From assembly GCA_945866155.1 (NCBI GenBank), contig CAMBGL010000007.1, positions 1 through 22,231 on the forward strand: a stretch of DNA of 22,231 nucleotides. Direction: 5' to 3'. A model generated the notes under the pieces. The model saw only the letters and a list, made by a program, of their open reading frames with translations, was not told the origin of the DNA and made no database searches. The first letter of the stretch is position 1, and each line of letters begins with the position of its first letter. Below are positions 15,030 to 22,231 of this stretch, piece after piece. The translations under genes were made by a program, and so were the position numbers. Source of the stretch: Bifidobacterium breve. GTDB lineage: Bacteria > Actinomycetota > Actinomycetes > Nanopelagicales > Nanopelagicaceae.

Positions 15030-15782
15030 ATGCCTAAGAAAAGCGCCCCAGCAAAGAAGAGCGCAGCTAAGAAGCCTGTAGCGAAAAAGGCGCCTGCAAA
15101 GAAAGTCGCTGCTAAAAAGGCGCCTGCAAAGAAGGCCCCTGCAAAGAAAGCGGTCGCGAAGAAGAGCGCAGTAAAGAGCATTCCAGTCAAGAAGGCTCCA
15201 GGAAAACCATTTCCTTCGAAGACGACCCTAACTGTTGATGAAAAATCTCAGACTGTAAGTGTCTCAACAATTGTTGCTCCGGTAGTTGTTCCAGTTGTTG
15301 AAGAGCGTCGCCTCACAATGCTTCCTCCACCACGTCCGGCAAAAAGTGGAAAGAAAGTTGCACCCCTCAAGCCAATCAAAGGTGCACCAACTCCAGTAGT
15401 TGTTAGTGACAATGAATCTCCATGGAGTGCGGCAGAGCTCAAGGCGATTCGTGGTGAAGTCACAAAAGATTTACTTCGCTTACAACATGAGTTAACCCTA
15501 GTTGAAGCCGAGATGGATTCACTGATTAAGGAATCAGGTGAAGGCTCAGGCGATGATCAAGCAGATGCAGGAACCAAGACTTTCGAGCGCGAACATGAAA
15601 TGTCTCTTGTAATTAATGCTCGCGAAATGGTTCTTCAAACTGAGCGAGCATTAGAGCGAATTGATAACAAGACATACGGTAAGTGCGAAGTCTGTGGAAA
15701 TATTATTGGTAAAGCTCGTCTGCAGGTTTTCCCGCGTGCAACTCTATGCATGGTCTGTAAGCAGAAGGAAGAGCGGCGCTAA
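15030..15782 (+). CDS. DksA/TraR C4 zinc-finger protein with Lys/Ala-rich histone-like N-terminal tail
   Basis: The 250-residue product has three parts. Residues 1-62 are almost only Lys, Ala, Pro and Val in AKKAPAKK-type repeats, like the tails of histone H1 and of some actinobacterial nucleoid proteins. Residues 63-125 are a low-complexity Pro/Val linker. From about 130 to 250 there is a helical DksA/TraR-type domain with a C4 zinc finger, Cys 219, 222, 240 and 243. DksA proteins bind RNA polymerase through its secondary channel; here the acidic tip residues needed for that are not obvious, so RNA polymerase action is not certain. The tail should bind DNA or RNA. ATG 15030 is preferred over GTG 15021. 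Homologues next to ileS and lspA are known in Streptomyces. lspA starts one base after the stop. Confidence 0.85.
   Translation: MPKKSAPAKKSAAKKPVAKKAPAKKVAAKKAPAKKAPAKKAVAKKSAVKSIPVKKAPGKPFPSKTTLTVDEKSQTVSVSTIVAPVVVPVVEERRLTMLPPPRPAKSGKKVAPLKPIKGAPTPVVVSDNESPWSAAELKAIRGEVTKDLLRLQHELTLVEAEMDSLIKESGEGSGDDQADAGTKTFEREHEMSLVINAREMVLQTERALERIDNKTYGKCEVCGNIIGKARLQVFPRATLCMVCKQKEERR
15051..15150 (+). repeat. Short in-gene repeats encoding the Lys/Ala tail
   Basis: A 20-base unit ending in GCGCCTGCAAAGAA occurs exactly at 15084-15103 and 15114-15133, a 30-base period, and a variant (CCCCTGCAAAGAA) follows at about 15136-15148. They encode KKAPAKK-type units. Exact DNA repeats of this kind can expand or contract by slippage, so tail length may vary between strains. 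Confidence 0.75.
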
Positions 15783-15783
15783 T

Positions 15784-16299
15784 TTGCGCCAAGCACCCCA
15801 ACAGCATTGGCGCTTCCTTTATGTTAGCGCTTGGATAATCTTTCTTTTTGATCTAGCAACTAAAGCATGGGCAGTTTCGACTCTCTCGCAACGCGAGCCA
15901 GTAAAATTGATTGGTTCATTTCTTCAACTCACCTTTGTGCGAAATCCGGGAGCGGCATTTAGTTTCGCAACAGGTGCAACGCTTTTTCTCTCTCTATTCG
16001 CCCTGGCAGTTATTCTCATGATCACATATGTAGCACCTCGCATCGTTCATCGCGGATGGGCTCTTGTTCTTGGATTACTCCTTGGCGGTGTGCTTGGAAA
16101 TCTTAGTGATCGTATTTTTCGCGCGCCAGGTTTCTTGAGGGGACACGTTATTGATTGGATTGCCCTTCCTCATTGGCCAGTATTTAATATTGCAGATAGC
16201 GCTATTGTTATAGCAGCTGGAATTTCGGTCATCCTTTCAGTGCGCAATATTGCGCCGGTTGCCCCTAGAAATGATCGACCAGATAAGCCTGGAGTTTAG
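15784..16299 (+). CDS. lspA: Lipoprotein signal peptidase LspA (signal peptidase II)
   Basis: LspA is an aspartyl protease of the cytoplasmic membrane that cuts signal peptides from prolipoproteins after lipid attachment. From TTG 15784 the product is 171 residues, normal for the family, with four membrane segments (about 12-30, 65-85, 92-108, 136-153). It shows FVRNPGAAFSF, GGVLGNLSDRIFRA, HVIDWI and FNIADSAIV; Asp 124 and Asp 138 are the probable catalytic pair. No ATG or GTG lies in frame between the previous gene's conserved zinc finger and the first membrane segment, so TTG 15784, with AAGGAAG about ten bases upstream and one base after the preceding stop, is chosen. The open frame back to 15661 is inside the preceding gene. 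Confidence 0.93.
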   Translation: MRQAPQQHWRFLYVSAWIIFLFDLATKAWAVSTLSQREPVKLIGSFLQLTFVRNPGAAFSFATGATLFLSLFALAVILMITYVAPRIVHRGWALVLGLLLGGVLGNLSDRIFRAPGFLRGHVIDWIALPHWPVFNIADSAIVIAAGISVILSVRNIAPVAPRNDRPDKPGV

Positions 16300-16301
16300 A
16301 A

Positions 16302-17240
16302 ATGTCACGAGAATTACGAACTCTTTCAGTTCCTGAAGGGGTAGCAGGCGAGCGAATCGATAGCGCTCTTACTCGCGTACTCGGACTCTCACGCACATCA
16401 GTGGTTCGCCTTCTAGAAGATGGCGATATCACCACTAATGGCGAAGCAATGCAGAAATCAGCACGCGTTGAAGCAGGACAAATTATTGAAGTTCTTTTGC
16501 CTGAACAGATTAATGCAGCGCCAATTCCATTGACCCCACTAGATGGCTTGCGAGTGGTCTTTGATGATGATGACCTCATTGTCATTGATAAGCCAGTTGG
16601 TTGCGCAGCACATCCAAGTCCTGGATGGAGCGGCCCAACAGTTGTTGGCGCACTTATGGCTGCTGGATATTCTGTTTCAACTAGTGGTCCAGCAGAGCGT
16701 CAAGGAATTGTTCATCGCCTAGATGTTGGCACAAGTGGCCTGATGATTGTTGCAAAGAGTGATCGAGCATTTAGTGTTCTCAAAGAGGCATTCCGTGATC
16801 GCAGCGTTGAGAAAATTTATCACGCGATCATTCAGGGACATATGGATCCCACAACGGGAACTATTGATGCACCGATAGATCGACATCCGAAAGAAGATCA
16901 TCGATTTGCAGTTGTTGCACAAGGAAAACCATCAATTACTCACTATGAAGTAATTGAGTTTTATCGCGGAGTCTCACTCGTGCAGGTTGAATTAGAGACT
17001 GGTCGCACTCATCAAATTAGAGTTCATTTCTCTGCACTCAATCACCCACTCGTGGGAGATATGACATATGGAGCAGATCCAGTATTGGCTGCAAGTCTGG
17101 CGATGTCTCGACCATGGCTTCATGCCAAAGAACTTACTTTCAAACATCCACTATCAGGTCACAATATGAGATTTGAAGCACCGTATCCCGCTGACCTCAT
17201 TGGCTCTTTGGCGTTGCTTTCCGACGCAGTCCTTCCCTAA
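16302..17240 (+). CDS. rluD: RluD-family ribosomal large subunit pseudouridine synthase
   Basis: This enzyme turns uridines of 23S rRNA into pseudouridine. The 312-residue protein has an N-terminal S4 RNA-binding domain (ERIDSALTRVLGLSRTSVVRLLEDGDITTNGE, residues 17-48), then the RluA/RluD catalytic domain with DLIVIDKPVGCAAHPS (91-106), HRLDVGTSGLMIVAKS with catalytic Asp 141, and LETGRTHQIRVHF. Which uridines are modified cannot be read from the sequence; RluD-type (helix 69) is the usual assignment for S4-containing members. ATG 16302 has GGAG seven bases upstream and lies two bases after the lspA stop, so the two are one transcript. lspA-rluD adjacency is common in many bacteria. Confidence 0.93.
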   Translation: MSRELRTLSVPEGVAGERIDSALTRVLGLSRTSVVRLLEDGDITTNGEAMQKSARVEAGQIIEVLLPEQINAAPIPLTPLDGLRVVFDDDDLIVIDKPVGCAAHPSPGWSGPTVVGALMAAGYSVSTSGPAERQGIVHRLDVGTSGLMIVAKSDRAFSVLKEAFRDRSVEKIYHAIIQGHMDPTTGTIDAPIDRHPKEDHRFAVVAQGKPSITHYEVIEFYRGVSLVQVELETGRTHQIRVHFSALNHPLVGDMTYGADPVLAASLAMSRPWLHAKELTFKHPLSGHNMRFEAPYPADLIGSLALLSDAVLP

Positions 17241-17244
17241 GGAC

Positions 17245-17250
17245 TAACCT
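17245..17250 (+). promoter_or_regulatory. Possible -10 box in front of dnaE
   Basis: TAACCT ends eight bases before the dnaE ATG. The only Shine-Dalgarno-like bases (AAGGA, 17239-17243) are about 15 bases from the ATG, too far for normal use, which favours a start site close to the ATG. No -35 is visible. Confidence 0.3.
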
Positions 17251-17258
17251 CGCTCATC

Positions 17259-20200
17259 ATGTCATCTGATTCTTTTGTCCATTTACACGTTCATACCGAG
17301 TACTCAATGCTCGATGGTGCGGCGCGCGTTGGAGATTTAGTAGCAGAGGTTGCTCGCCAGGAAATGCCTGCAATAGCAATGACGGATCACGGAAATGTTT
17401 TTGGTGCATTTGATTTTTATAAGCAGGCAAAAAAAGTTGGCGTAAAACCAATCATCGGTATTGAAGCCTATGTCGCCCCAGAATCACGCTTTGAAAAAAA
17501 GCGAGTGAAGTGGGCTGATGGCGGAGAAGATGATGTCTCTGGTGGTGGCGCTTATACGCACATGACAATTTTGGCTGAAAATAACCAGGGTCTTTCAAAT
17601 CTTTTTCGGCTTTCATCTCTTGCCTCCCTCGAAGGCTATTACTACAAGCCACGCATGGATCGTGAATTACTTTCGCAGTATTCAAGTGGTCTAATCGCAA
17701 CTACTGGTTGCCCAGGGGGTGAGATACAAACTCGCCTACGAATGGGTGCCTATAAGGAGGCTGTTCGTGCTGCAAGTGAGCTTCGAGATATTTTTGGAAA
17801 AGAGAACTTCTTCCTTGAACTGATGGATCACGGAATTGATGTTGAAACACGTGTAAAAGCTGACTTACTCAAACTTGGTAAAGAGTTGGGTCTACCTTTA
17901 CTTGCAACAAATGATCTGCATTACACATTCAATGCAGATGCGCCCTCCCATGAAGCGCTGCTCTGTGTGCAATCTGGTTCAACGTTGGCTGACCCAAAGC
18001 GATTCAAATTCGATAATGACGAGTTTTATCTCAAGACACCTGCGCAAATGCGCGAACTCTTCAAGGAGTTACCAGAGGCTTGTGATAACACATTACTTAT
18101 TGCCGAGCGATGCGATGTAAAACTTCGCGAAGGCGAGAATTTACTCCCACAATTCTCAGTACCTAATGGAGAAACCGAAGATACGTGGCTAGTCAAAGAA
18201 TCAGAGCGCGGACTTATATGGCGTCTCGGTGAAAATGTTGCTCAAGAATACAAAGATCGCTTGTCATATGAACTTGGTGTCATGGAGAAGATGGGATTTC
18301 CTGGTTACTTCCTTGTTGTAGCCGACTTAGTTGCACACGCTAAAAAAGTTGGAATTCGTGTTGGTCCAGGTCGCGGTTCTGCTGCAGGTTCACTCGTTGC
18401 ATATTCACTTGGAATTACAGGACTTGATCCACTTGTACATGGCTTACTTTTTGAACGATTCTTGAATCCAGAACGTATCTCAATGCCAGATATTGATCTG
18501 GACTTCGATGAACGTCGACGCAGCGAAATGATTCGTTATGCAACAGAGAAATATGGTGAAGATCGCGTTGCTCAAATCATTACCTATGGCACCATCAAAT
18601 CAAAGCAAGCACTCAAAGATTCAACTCGCGTTCTTGGATATCCCTATGTCATTGGTGAAAAACTAACAAAGGCTCTACCACCATCTGTGATGGGTAAAGA
18701 TATATCTCTGTCAGGAATTTTTGACCCTAAAGATGAGCGATATTCAGAGGCTGGCGAATTTAGAACTCTCTATGACACTGATGCAGATTCAAAGCGAGTT
18801 GTAGATACTGCGAGAGGTCTGGAAGGTCTCAAGCGACAGTGGGGAGTACACGCTGCTGGTGTAATTCTCTCGCGCGAACCTCTACTCGATGTTATTCCAA
18901 TTCATCGACGTGAAGCCGATGGCGCAATTATCACGCAGTTTGATATGGGTGCTTGCGAATCAATCGGACTTCTCAAGATGGACTTTCTTGGACTTCGAAA
19001 CTTATCTGTACTAGATGATTGTTTGCTCAATATCAAAGCAAACCAAGGAATAGATATTGTTCTCGAAGATCTCACTCTTGATGATCTAAAGACCTATCAA
19101 CTCTTATCTCGCGGTGACACATTGGGAGTATTCCAACTCGATGGTGGCTCAATGCGAGCATTACTTCGTGCCCTATCACCAGATTCTTTTCAAGATATTT
19201 CTGCAGTTATCGCTCTCTACCGTCCTGGACCAATGGGTGAAAATGCCCACAATAACTATGCCGATCGTAAAAATGGTCGAAAGCCAGTAGAGCCAATTCA
19301 CCCAGAGCTGCATAGACCTCTCGACGAAATTTTAGGTGATACATACGGTCTCATTGTTTATCAGGAACAAGTAATGGCAATTGCGCAAAAAGTCGCAGGT
19401 TTCTCACTCGGTCGCGCAGATCTATTGCGTAAAGCAATGGGTAAGAAAAATAAAGAAATTCTAGATAAAGAATACGTTCCATTTGAAGCTGGCATGAAAG
19501 AGAACGGTTTCTCTAATGCAGCTATTAATCGCTTGTGGGAAGTTCTTATTCCATTCTCTGATTACGCCTTCAACCGTGCACACAGCGCGGGATATGGAAT
19601 GGTTTCGTATTGGACTGCCTATCTCAAAGCTAATTACCCAACGGAATATATGGCAGCGCTACTAACAAGTGTTCGTGATGATAAGGATAAATCTGCTTTG
19701 TATCTCAGCGAATGTCGCCGCATGGGAATTCAAGTATTGCCACCAGATGTCAATGAATCAGATGCTGAGTACACACCTCGTGGAAAAGATATTCGCTTTG
19801 GACTCGCAGCGATTCGAAATGTAGGAGAAGGCGTAGTCGCTTCTATCAAAAGCTCGCGCGATACAAAGGGACGTTACGCATCATTTGGAGATTTCTTAGC
19901 CAAGGTAGATGTTGCCGTCTGTAATAAGAAAACAATCGAATCACTTATCAAAGCTGGTGCATTCGGTTCACTCGGTGCCACTCGCAAGGGCCTGATGTCT
20001 ATCTATTTGGAAGCAATTGACTCAATCATTGAAACCAAGAGAGCAGAAGCAATCGGTCAGTTTGATCTCTTCGGAGGCGAAACAGTAAGCGCCGTTGCAG
20101 GTTTAGATATTGAAATCCCAACTGGTGAATGGGAGAAAGCGATGTTGCTCAGTTATGAGCGAGAGATGCTTGGTCTTTATGTATCCGATCACCCACTCCT

Positions 20201-20762
20201 TGGTGTTGAACATATTTTGCGTGCAAATACAGATATGACAATTAGCCAATTAGTTGAAGAGGGCGCAACACACGAATCTATGGTTACTGTCGGGGGATTG
20301 ATTACAGGTGTCACTCGTAAAGTAACTCGCCAAGGCGCATCCTGGGCTGTTGTCACCATTGAAGACCTTGAAGGCTCTGTCGAAGCGCTATTTTTCTCAA
20401 AAACATATAACCAATATTCAATGTCGCTGACAGAGGATCGTATTGTGACAATTCGTGGTCGAGTAGATCGTCGCGAAGAGCAATTGCGCTTTACTGCAGT
20501 TGAAATGACGATGCCTGATATTTCGCGTGGCCCTGTTGGCCCACTTGTCATTTCTATGCCAATCAATCAGTGCACCCCACCCATTGTCGAACGGATGAAA
20601 GAGATTTTGAGAACCCATCCTGGCAAGCGAGAAGTTCACCTCTATCTCGATGACAATGGCGCAAAAACAATCATGAAAGTCGATGCCCTTGTCACAGCAT
20701 CTCCGAGTTTGAGCGCAGATCTCAAATCTATTCTGGGTCCTGCCTGCCTCGTCACCGTTTAA
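17259..20762 (+). CDS. dnaE: DNA polymerase III alpha subunit DnaE (replicative polymerase, DnaE1 type)
   Basis: DnaE is the catalytic subunit of the chromosomal replicase. The 1167-residue protein has the expected order: an N-terminal PHP domain (HLHVHTEYSMLDG at 8-20, AMTDHGN) that provides proofreading in actinobacterial DnaE1; the polymerase core with GPGRGSAAGSLVAY and PDIDLDFDERR, whose Asp 411 and Asp 413 are two of the catalytic acids; the QWGVHAAGVI and FNRAHSAGYGMVSYWTAYLKANYP regions of the fingers; a helix-hairpin-helix segment; and a C-terminal OB fold (MVTVGGLITGVTRKVTRQG onward, from about residue 1010). There is no intein. It starts 18 bases after rluD. An error-prone DnaE2 role is unlikely because of the length, the C-terminal OB region and the intact PHP motifs. 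Confidence 0.97.
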   Translation: MSSDSFVHLHVHTEYSMLDGAARVGDLVAEVARQEMPAIAMTDHGNVFGAFDFYKQAKKVGVKPIIGIEAYVAPESRFEKKRVKWADGGEDDVSGGGAYTHMTILAENNQGLSNLFRLSSLASLEGYYYKPRMDRELLSQYSSGLIATTGCPGGEIQTRLRMGAYKEAVRAASELRDIFGKENFFLELMDHGIDVETRVKADLLKLGKELGLPLLATNDLHYTFNADAPSHEALLCVQSGSTLADPKRFKFDNDEFYLKTPAQMRELFKELPEACDNTLLIAERCDVKLREGENLLPQFSVPNGETEDTWLVKESERGLIWRLGENVAQEYKDRLSYELGVMEKMGFPGYFLVVADLVAHAKKVGIRVGPGRGSAAGSLVAYSLGITGLDPLVHGLLFERFLNPERISMPDIDLDFDERRRSEMIRYATEKYGEDRVAQIITYGTIKSKQALKDSTRVLGYPYVIGEKLTKALPPSVMGKDISLSGIFDPKDERYSEAGEFRTLYDTDADSKRVVDTARGLEGLKRQWGVHAAGVILSREPLLDVIPIHRREADGAIITQFDMGACESIGLLKMDFLGLRNLSVLDDCLLNIKANQGIDIVLEDLTLDDLKTYQLLSRGDTLGVFQLDGGSMRALLRALSPDSFQDISAVIALYRPGPMGENAHNNYADRKNGRKPVEPIHPELHRPLDEILGDTYGLIVYQEQVMAIAQKVAGFSLGRADLLRKAMGKKNKEILDKEYVPFEAGMKENGFSNAAINRLWEVLIPFSDYAFNRAHSAGYGMVSYWTAYLKANYPTEYMAALLTSVRDDKDKSALYLSECRRMGIQVLPPDVNESDAEYTPRGKDIRFGLAAIRNVGEGVVASIKSSRDTKGRYASFGDFLAKVDVAVCNKKTIESLIKAGAFGSLGATRKGLMSIYLEAIDSIIETKRAEAIGQFDLFGGETVSAVAGLDIEIPTGEWEKAMLLSYEREMLGLYVSDHPLLGVEHILRANTDMTISQLVEEGATHESMVTVGGLITGVTRKVTRQGASWAVVTIEDLEGSVEALFFSKTYNQYSMSLTEDRIVTIRGRVDRREEQLRFTAVEMTMPDISRGPVGPLVISMPINQCTPPIVERMKEILRTHPGKREVHLYLDDNGAKTIMKVDALVTASPSLSADLKSILGPACLVTV

Positions 20763-20784
20763 TTGCGGGCAAGGTTTTAATTGC
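20758..20784 (+). repeat. Direct repeat upstream of hisD
   Basis: TTTAATTGC occurs at 20758-20766 and again at 20776-20784, 18 bases apart, across the dnaE stop codon and directly upstream of the hisD -10 box. It could be a regulator site for the histidine genes or chance in AT-rich sequence. Confidence 0.4.
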
Positions 20785-20790
20785 AAGCTC

Positions 20791-20796
20791 TACAAT
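20791..20796 (+). promoter_or_regulatory. Strong -10 box for a leaderless hisD transcript
   Basis: TACAAT is close to the ideal TATAAT and ends six bases before the hisD ATG at 20803, so the expected transcription start coincides with the A of the ATG. The 40-base gap after dnaE contains no Shine-Dalgarno sequence close to the ATG. No normal -35 is present at 16-18 bases; TTGCGG at 20763-20768 is 22 bases away. A 9-base direct repeat lies just upstream. Confidence 0.55.
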
Positions 20797-20802
20797 AAGC
20801 CA

Positions 20803-22113
20803 ATGATTCGTACCGTTGACCTACGCGGACGCTCGCTATCCAAGTTCGAATATCAAAGCGCACTTCCTCGCGCAGCGATGGATGTTGCCGCTGCTATGAA
20901 AATAATCGAACCAATTTTGCATCGCGTCAAGAATGGAAATGAGTCAGATCTCTTAGCGCTAGCGCAAGAATTTGATGGTGTTCTCCCTCCTTCAATTCGT
21001 GTTCCACAGTCAGCATTGGATGAGGCTTTAGCTCAATTAGATCCCAAGATTCGTACTGCCTTAGAAGTTTCAGCTGCGCGTATTACTAAAGTTCACAATG
21101 ACCAGCGTCGAAGCGATGGCACTACGACAGTTGTTGATGGTGGAAGTGTTACGGAGCGATGGATACCTGTGGATCGAGTTGGACTCTATGTTCCAGGTGG
21201 TCGCGCCGTGTATCCAAGTTCAGTGTTGATGAATGTGATTCCAGCACAAATTGCAGGGGTAGCGAGCATTGCTGTTGCCTCCCCACCACAAAAAGAATTT
21301 GGGGGATTACCGCACCCAACAATTCTGGCTGCGTGCGCACTTCTTGGAATCACAGAAGTTTTTGCTATTGGGGGAGCGCAAGCTGTTGCATTATTTGCAT
21401 ATGGAATGAAGGATCTTTGTGAAAAATGTGACATGGTCACGGGTCCAGGAAATATATATGTTGCAGCAGCCAAACGCGCACTTCGTGGAATCGTTGGAAT
21501 TGATTCAGAGGCAGGCCCAACAGAGATTGCAATCCTTGCAGACTCATCGGCGCTAGCTAGCGATGTCGCGGCAGATCTGATTAGCCAGGCAGAACATGAC
21601 ACGATTGCCGCAGCAATTCTTGTCACGGATTCACAAGAACTTGCCACAGCTGTTGAAAAAGAACTAGCCGTGCGTGTTTCACGTACTAAACATTTCGAGC
21701 GAATAACTACAGCACTTGGCGGAATTCAATCAGCGATAGTTCTAGTTGATTCGCTTTCGCAAGGAATTGATGTAGTCAACGCATACGCAGCCGAGCACCT
21801 AGAGATTCAAACTCTCAATGCCCAATCGGTAGCATCCAAGATTCGCAACGCTGGGGCCGTATTCATTGGACGTTTTTCTCCAGTATCACTAGGCGATTAT
21901 TCTGCGGGATCGAATCACGTACTTCCTACAGGTGGATGTGCATGTCATTCAAGTGGATTATCTGTCGCAACTTTTCTTCGAGGCCTACATTTCATTGAGT
22001 ATGGCGAGAAAGCATTTACAGATATTGCAGCAACCGTAATCACTCTTGCTAACTCTGAGGACCTACCAGCACACGGTGAAGCAATGTCGGCAAGATTTGA
22101 GAAAAAATCATGA
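20803..22113 (+). CDS. hisD: Histidinol dehydrogenase HisD
   Basis: HisD carries out the last two steps of histidine synthesis, oxidising L-histidinol to L-histidine with two NAD+ and a zinc ion. The 436-residue product has normal length and shows WIPVDRVGLYVPGGRAVYPSSVLM, GGAQAVALFAYG, GPGNIYVAAAKR, EAGPTEIAILAD, the zinc ligands Gln 262 and His 265 (SQAEHDT), YAAEHLEI and YSAGSNHVLPT. The start ATG 20803 matches the family start (MIRTVDLRG) and lies six bases after a TACAAT box. It overlaps hisC by ATGA and so begins a histidine operon that continues beyond the window. Confidence 0.97.
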   Translation: MIRTVDLRGRSLSKFEYQSALPRAAMDVAAAMKIIEPILHRVKNGNESDLLALAQEFDGVLPPSIRVPQSALDEALAQLDPKIRTALEVSAARITKVHNDQRRSDGTTTVVDGGSVTERWIPVDRVGLYVPGGRAVYPSSVLMNVIPAQIAGVASIAVASPPQKEFGGLPHPTILAACALLGITEVFAIGGAQAVALFAYGMKDLCEKCDMVTGPGNIYVAAAKRALRGIVGIDSEAGPTEIAILADSSALASDVAADLISQAEHDTIAAAILVTDSQELATAVEKELAVRVSRTKHFERITTALGGIQSAIVLVDSLSQGIDVVNAYAAEHLEIQTLNAQSVASKIRNAGAVFIGRFSPVSLGDYSAGSNHVLPTGGCACHSSGLSVATFLRGLHFIEYGEKAFTDIAATVITLANSEDLPAHGEAMSARFEKKS

Positions 22114-22231
22114 CGGCGCAATGGCCGACGTGGCTGCCACTTCGCACCGATCTTCAATCGCTGAGCCCTTATGGCGCCCCACAAGTTCCATCGCAAGCAG
22201 CGATGAATACAAATGAGAATCCATTTCCTCC
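22110..22231 (+). CDS. hisC: Histidinol-phosphate aminotransferase HisC, N-terminal part (partial)
   Basis: Only the first 40 codons are present. They read LPLRTDLQSLSPYGAPQ and MNTNENPFP, matching the start of PLP-dependent histidinol-phosphate aminotransferases (LRxDLxxLxPYGAPQ...LNxNENPxPP). HisC converts imidazole-acetol phosphate and glutamate to histidinol phosphate. The ATG overlaps the hisD stop (ATGA), which supports co-translation. The gene runs off the window end, so the catalytic lysine cannot be checked. Confidence 0.92.
   Translation, partial: MTAQWPTWLPLRTDLQSLSPYGAPQVPSQAAMNTNENPFP

Noticed and set aside
15051..15165. Short spaced repeats resembling a small CRISPR or tandem array
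   Set aside because: The repeats are in frame and encode the Lys/Ala tail; spacing is irregular and there are no unique spacers.
14978..15190. A - strand frame giving a hydrophobic peptide with AFFAGAFF repeats, like a small membrane protein
   Set aside because: It is the antisense reading of the Lys/Ala codon repeats of the DksA/TraR-type gene; no ribosome binding site was seen.
15661..15783. N-terminal extension of lspA
   Set aside because: It overlaps the zinc-finger codons of the preceding gene and gives no LspA similarity; TTG 15784 gives normal length.
20189..20786. Open - strand frames opposite the end of dnaE
   Set aside because: They lie opposite strongly conserved dnaE sequence, show no recognisable domain and have low-complexity Ser/Thr/Arg content typical of antisense shadows.
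1..22231. A hidden novel defence, mobile or biosynthetic system
   Set aside because: All coding space is filled by recognised housekeeping genes in a known actinobacterial order; no transposase, integrase, toxin, nuclease or unexplained gene was found on either strand.

Overview
The window is a compact, almost gap-free stretch of housekeeping genes from a low-to-moderate-GC actinobacterium. The gene order is actinobacterial: murE-murF-mraY-murD-ftsW-murG-murC-ftsQ-ftsZ-pgeF-yggS-sepF-yggT, then ileS, a Lys-rich DksA/TraR-type protein, lspA, rluD, dnaE, hisD and hisC. So are the FtsZ C-terminal tail, the SepF/YggT pair and the translational-type T-box in front of ileS. The AT-rich base composition with tiny intergenic gaps suggests a streamlined genome such as the freshwater acI group (Nanopelagicales: Planktophila/Nanopelagicus). 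That placement is inferred from composition and order, not proven.

Region 1 (1-8213, + strand) is the peptidoglycan and division (dcw) cluster. The end of murE is followed by murF, mraY, murD, ftsW, murG, murC and ftsQ. Neighbouring genes overlap by 4 to 13 bases, abut, or are separated by only 5 bases (mraY-murD), as expected for one translationally coupled operon. Their products make UDP-MurNAc-pentapeptide, lipid I and lipid II, polymerise glycan and start divisome assembly.

Region 2 (8214-11610, + strand) opens with a 135-base spacer holding a probable ftsZ promoter and a long nested hairpin next to the ftsZ ribosome binding site. ftsZ, pgeF, yggS, sepF and yggT follow: the Z-ring, its membrane anchor and associated small genes. 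The divIVA/wag31 gene that normally follows yggT in actinobacteria is not there.

Region 3 (11611-15029) is ileS on the - strand, converging on yggT with only 4 bases between the stop codons. It is preceded by a clear T-box riboswitch whose last hairpin both sequesters the Shine-Dalgarno and looks like an intrinsic terminator. The synthetase carries the GxHH form of the class I signature motif.

Region 4 (15030-22231, + strand) holds the DksA/TraR-like protein with a histone-like Lys/Ala tail, lspA, rluD, the replicative polymerase gene dnaE, and the start of a histidine operon (hisD, partial hisC). Five genes without tight upstream coupling (sepF, yggT, the DksA/TraR gene, dnaE, hisD) each have a TAnnnT box ending 6 to 8 bases before the ATG, which suggests leaderless transcripts.

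I found no mobile element, CRISPR array, tRNA, rRNA, phage gene or unknown multi-gene system. The points of interest are regulatory: the ileS T-box, the ftsZ leader, and the leaderless pattern. No gene-free stretch exceeds 300 bases; the longest (14741-15029) is occupied by the T-box and two divergent promoters.
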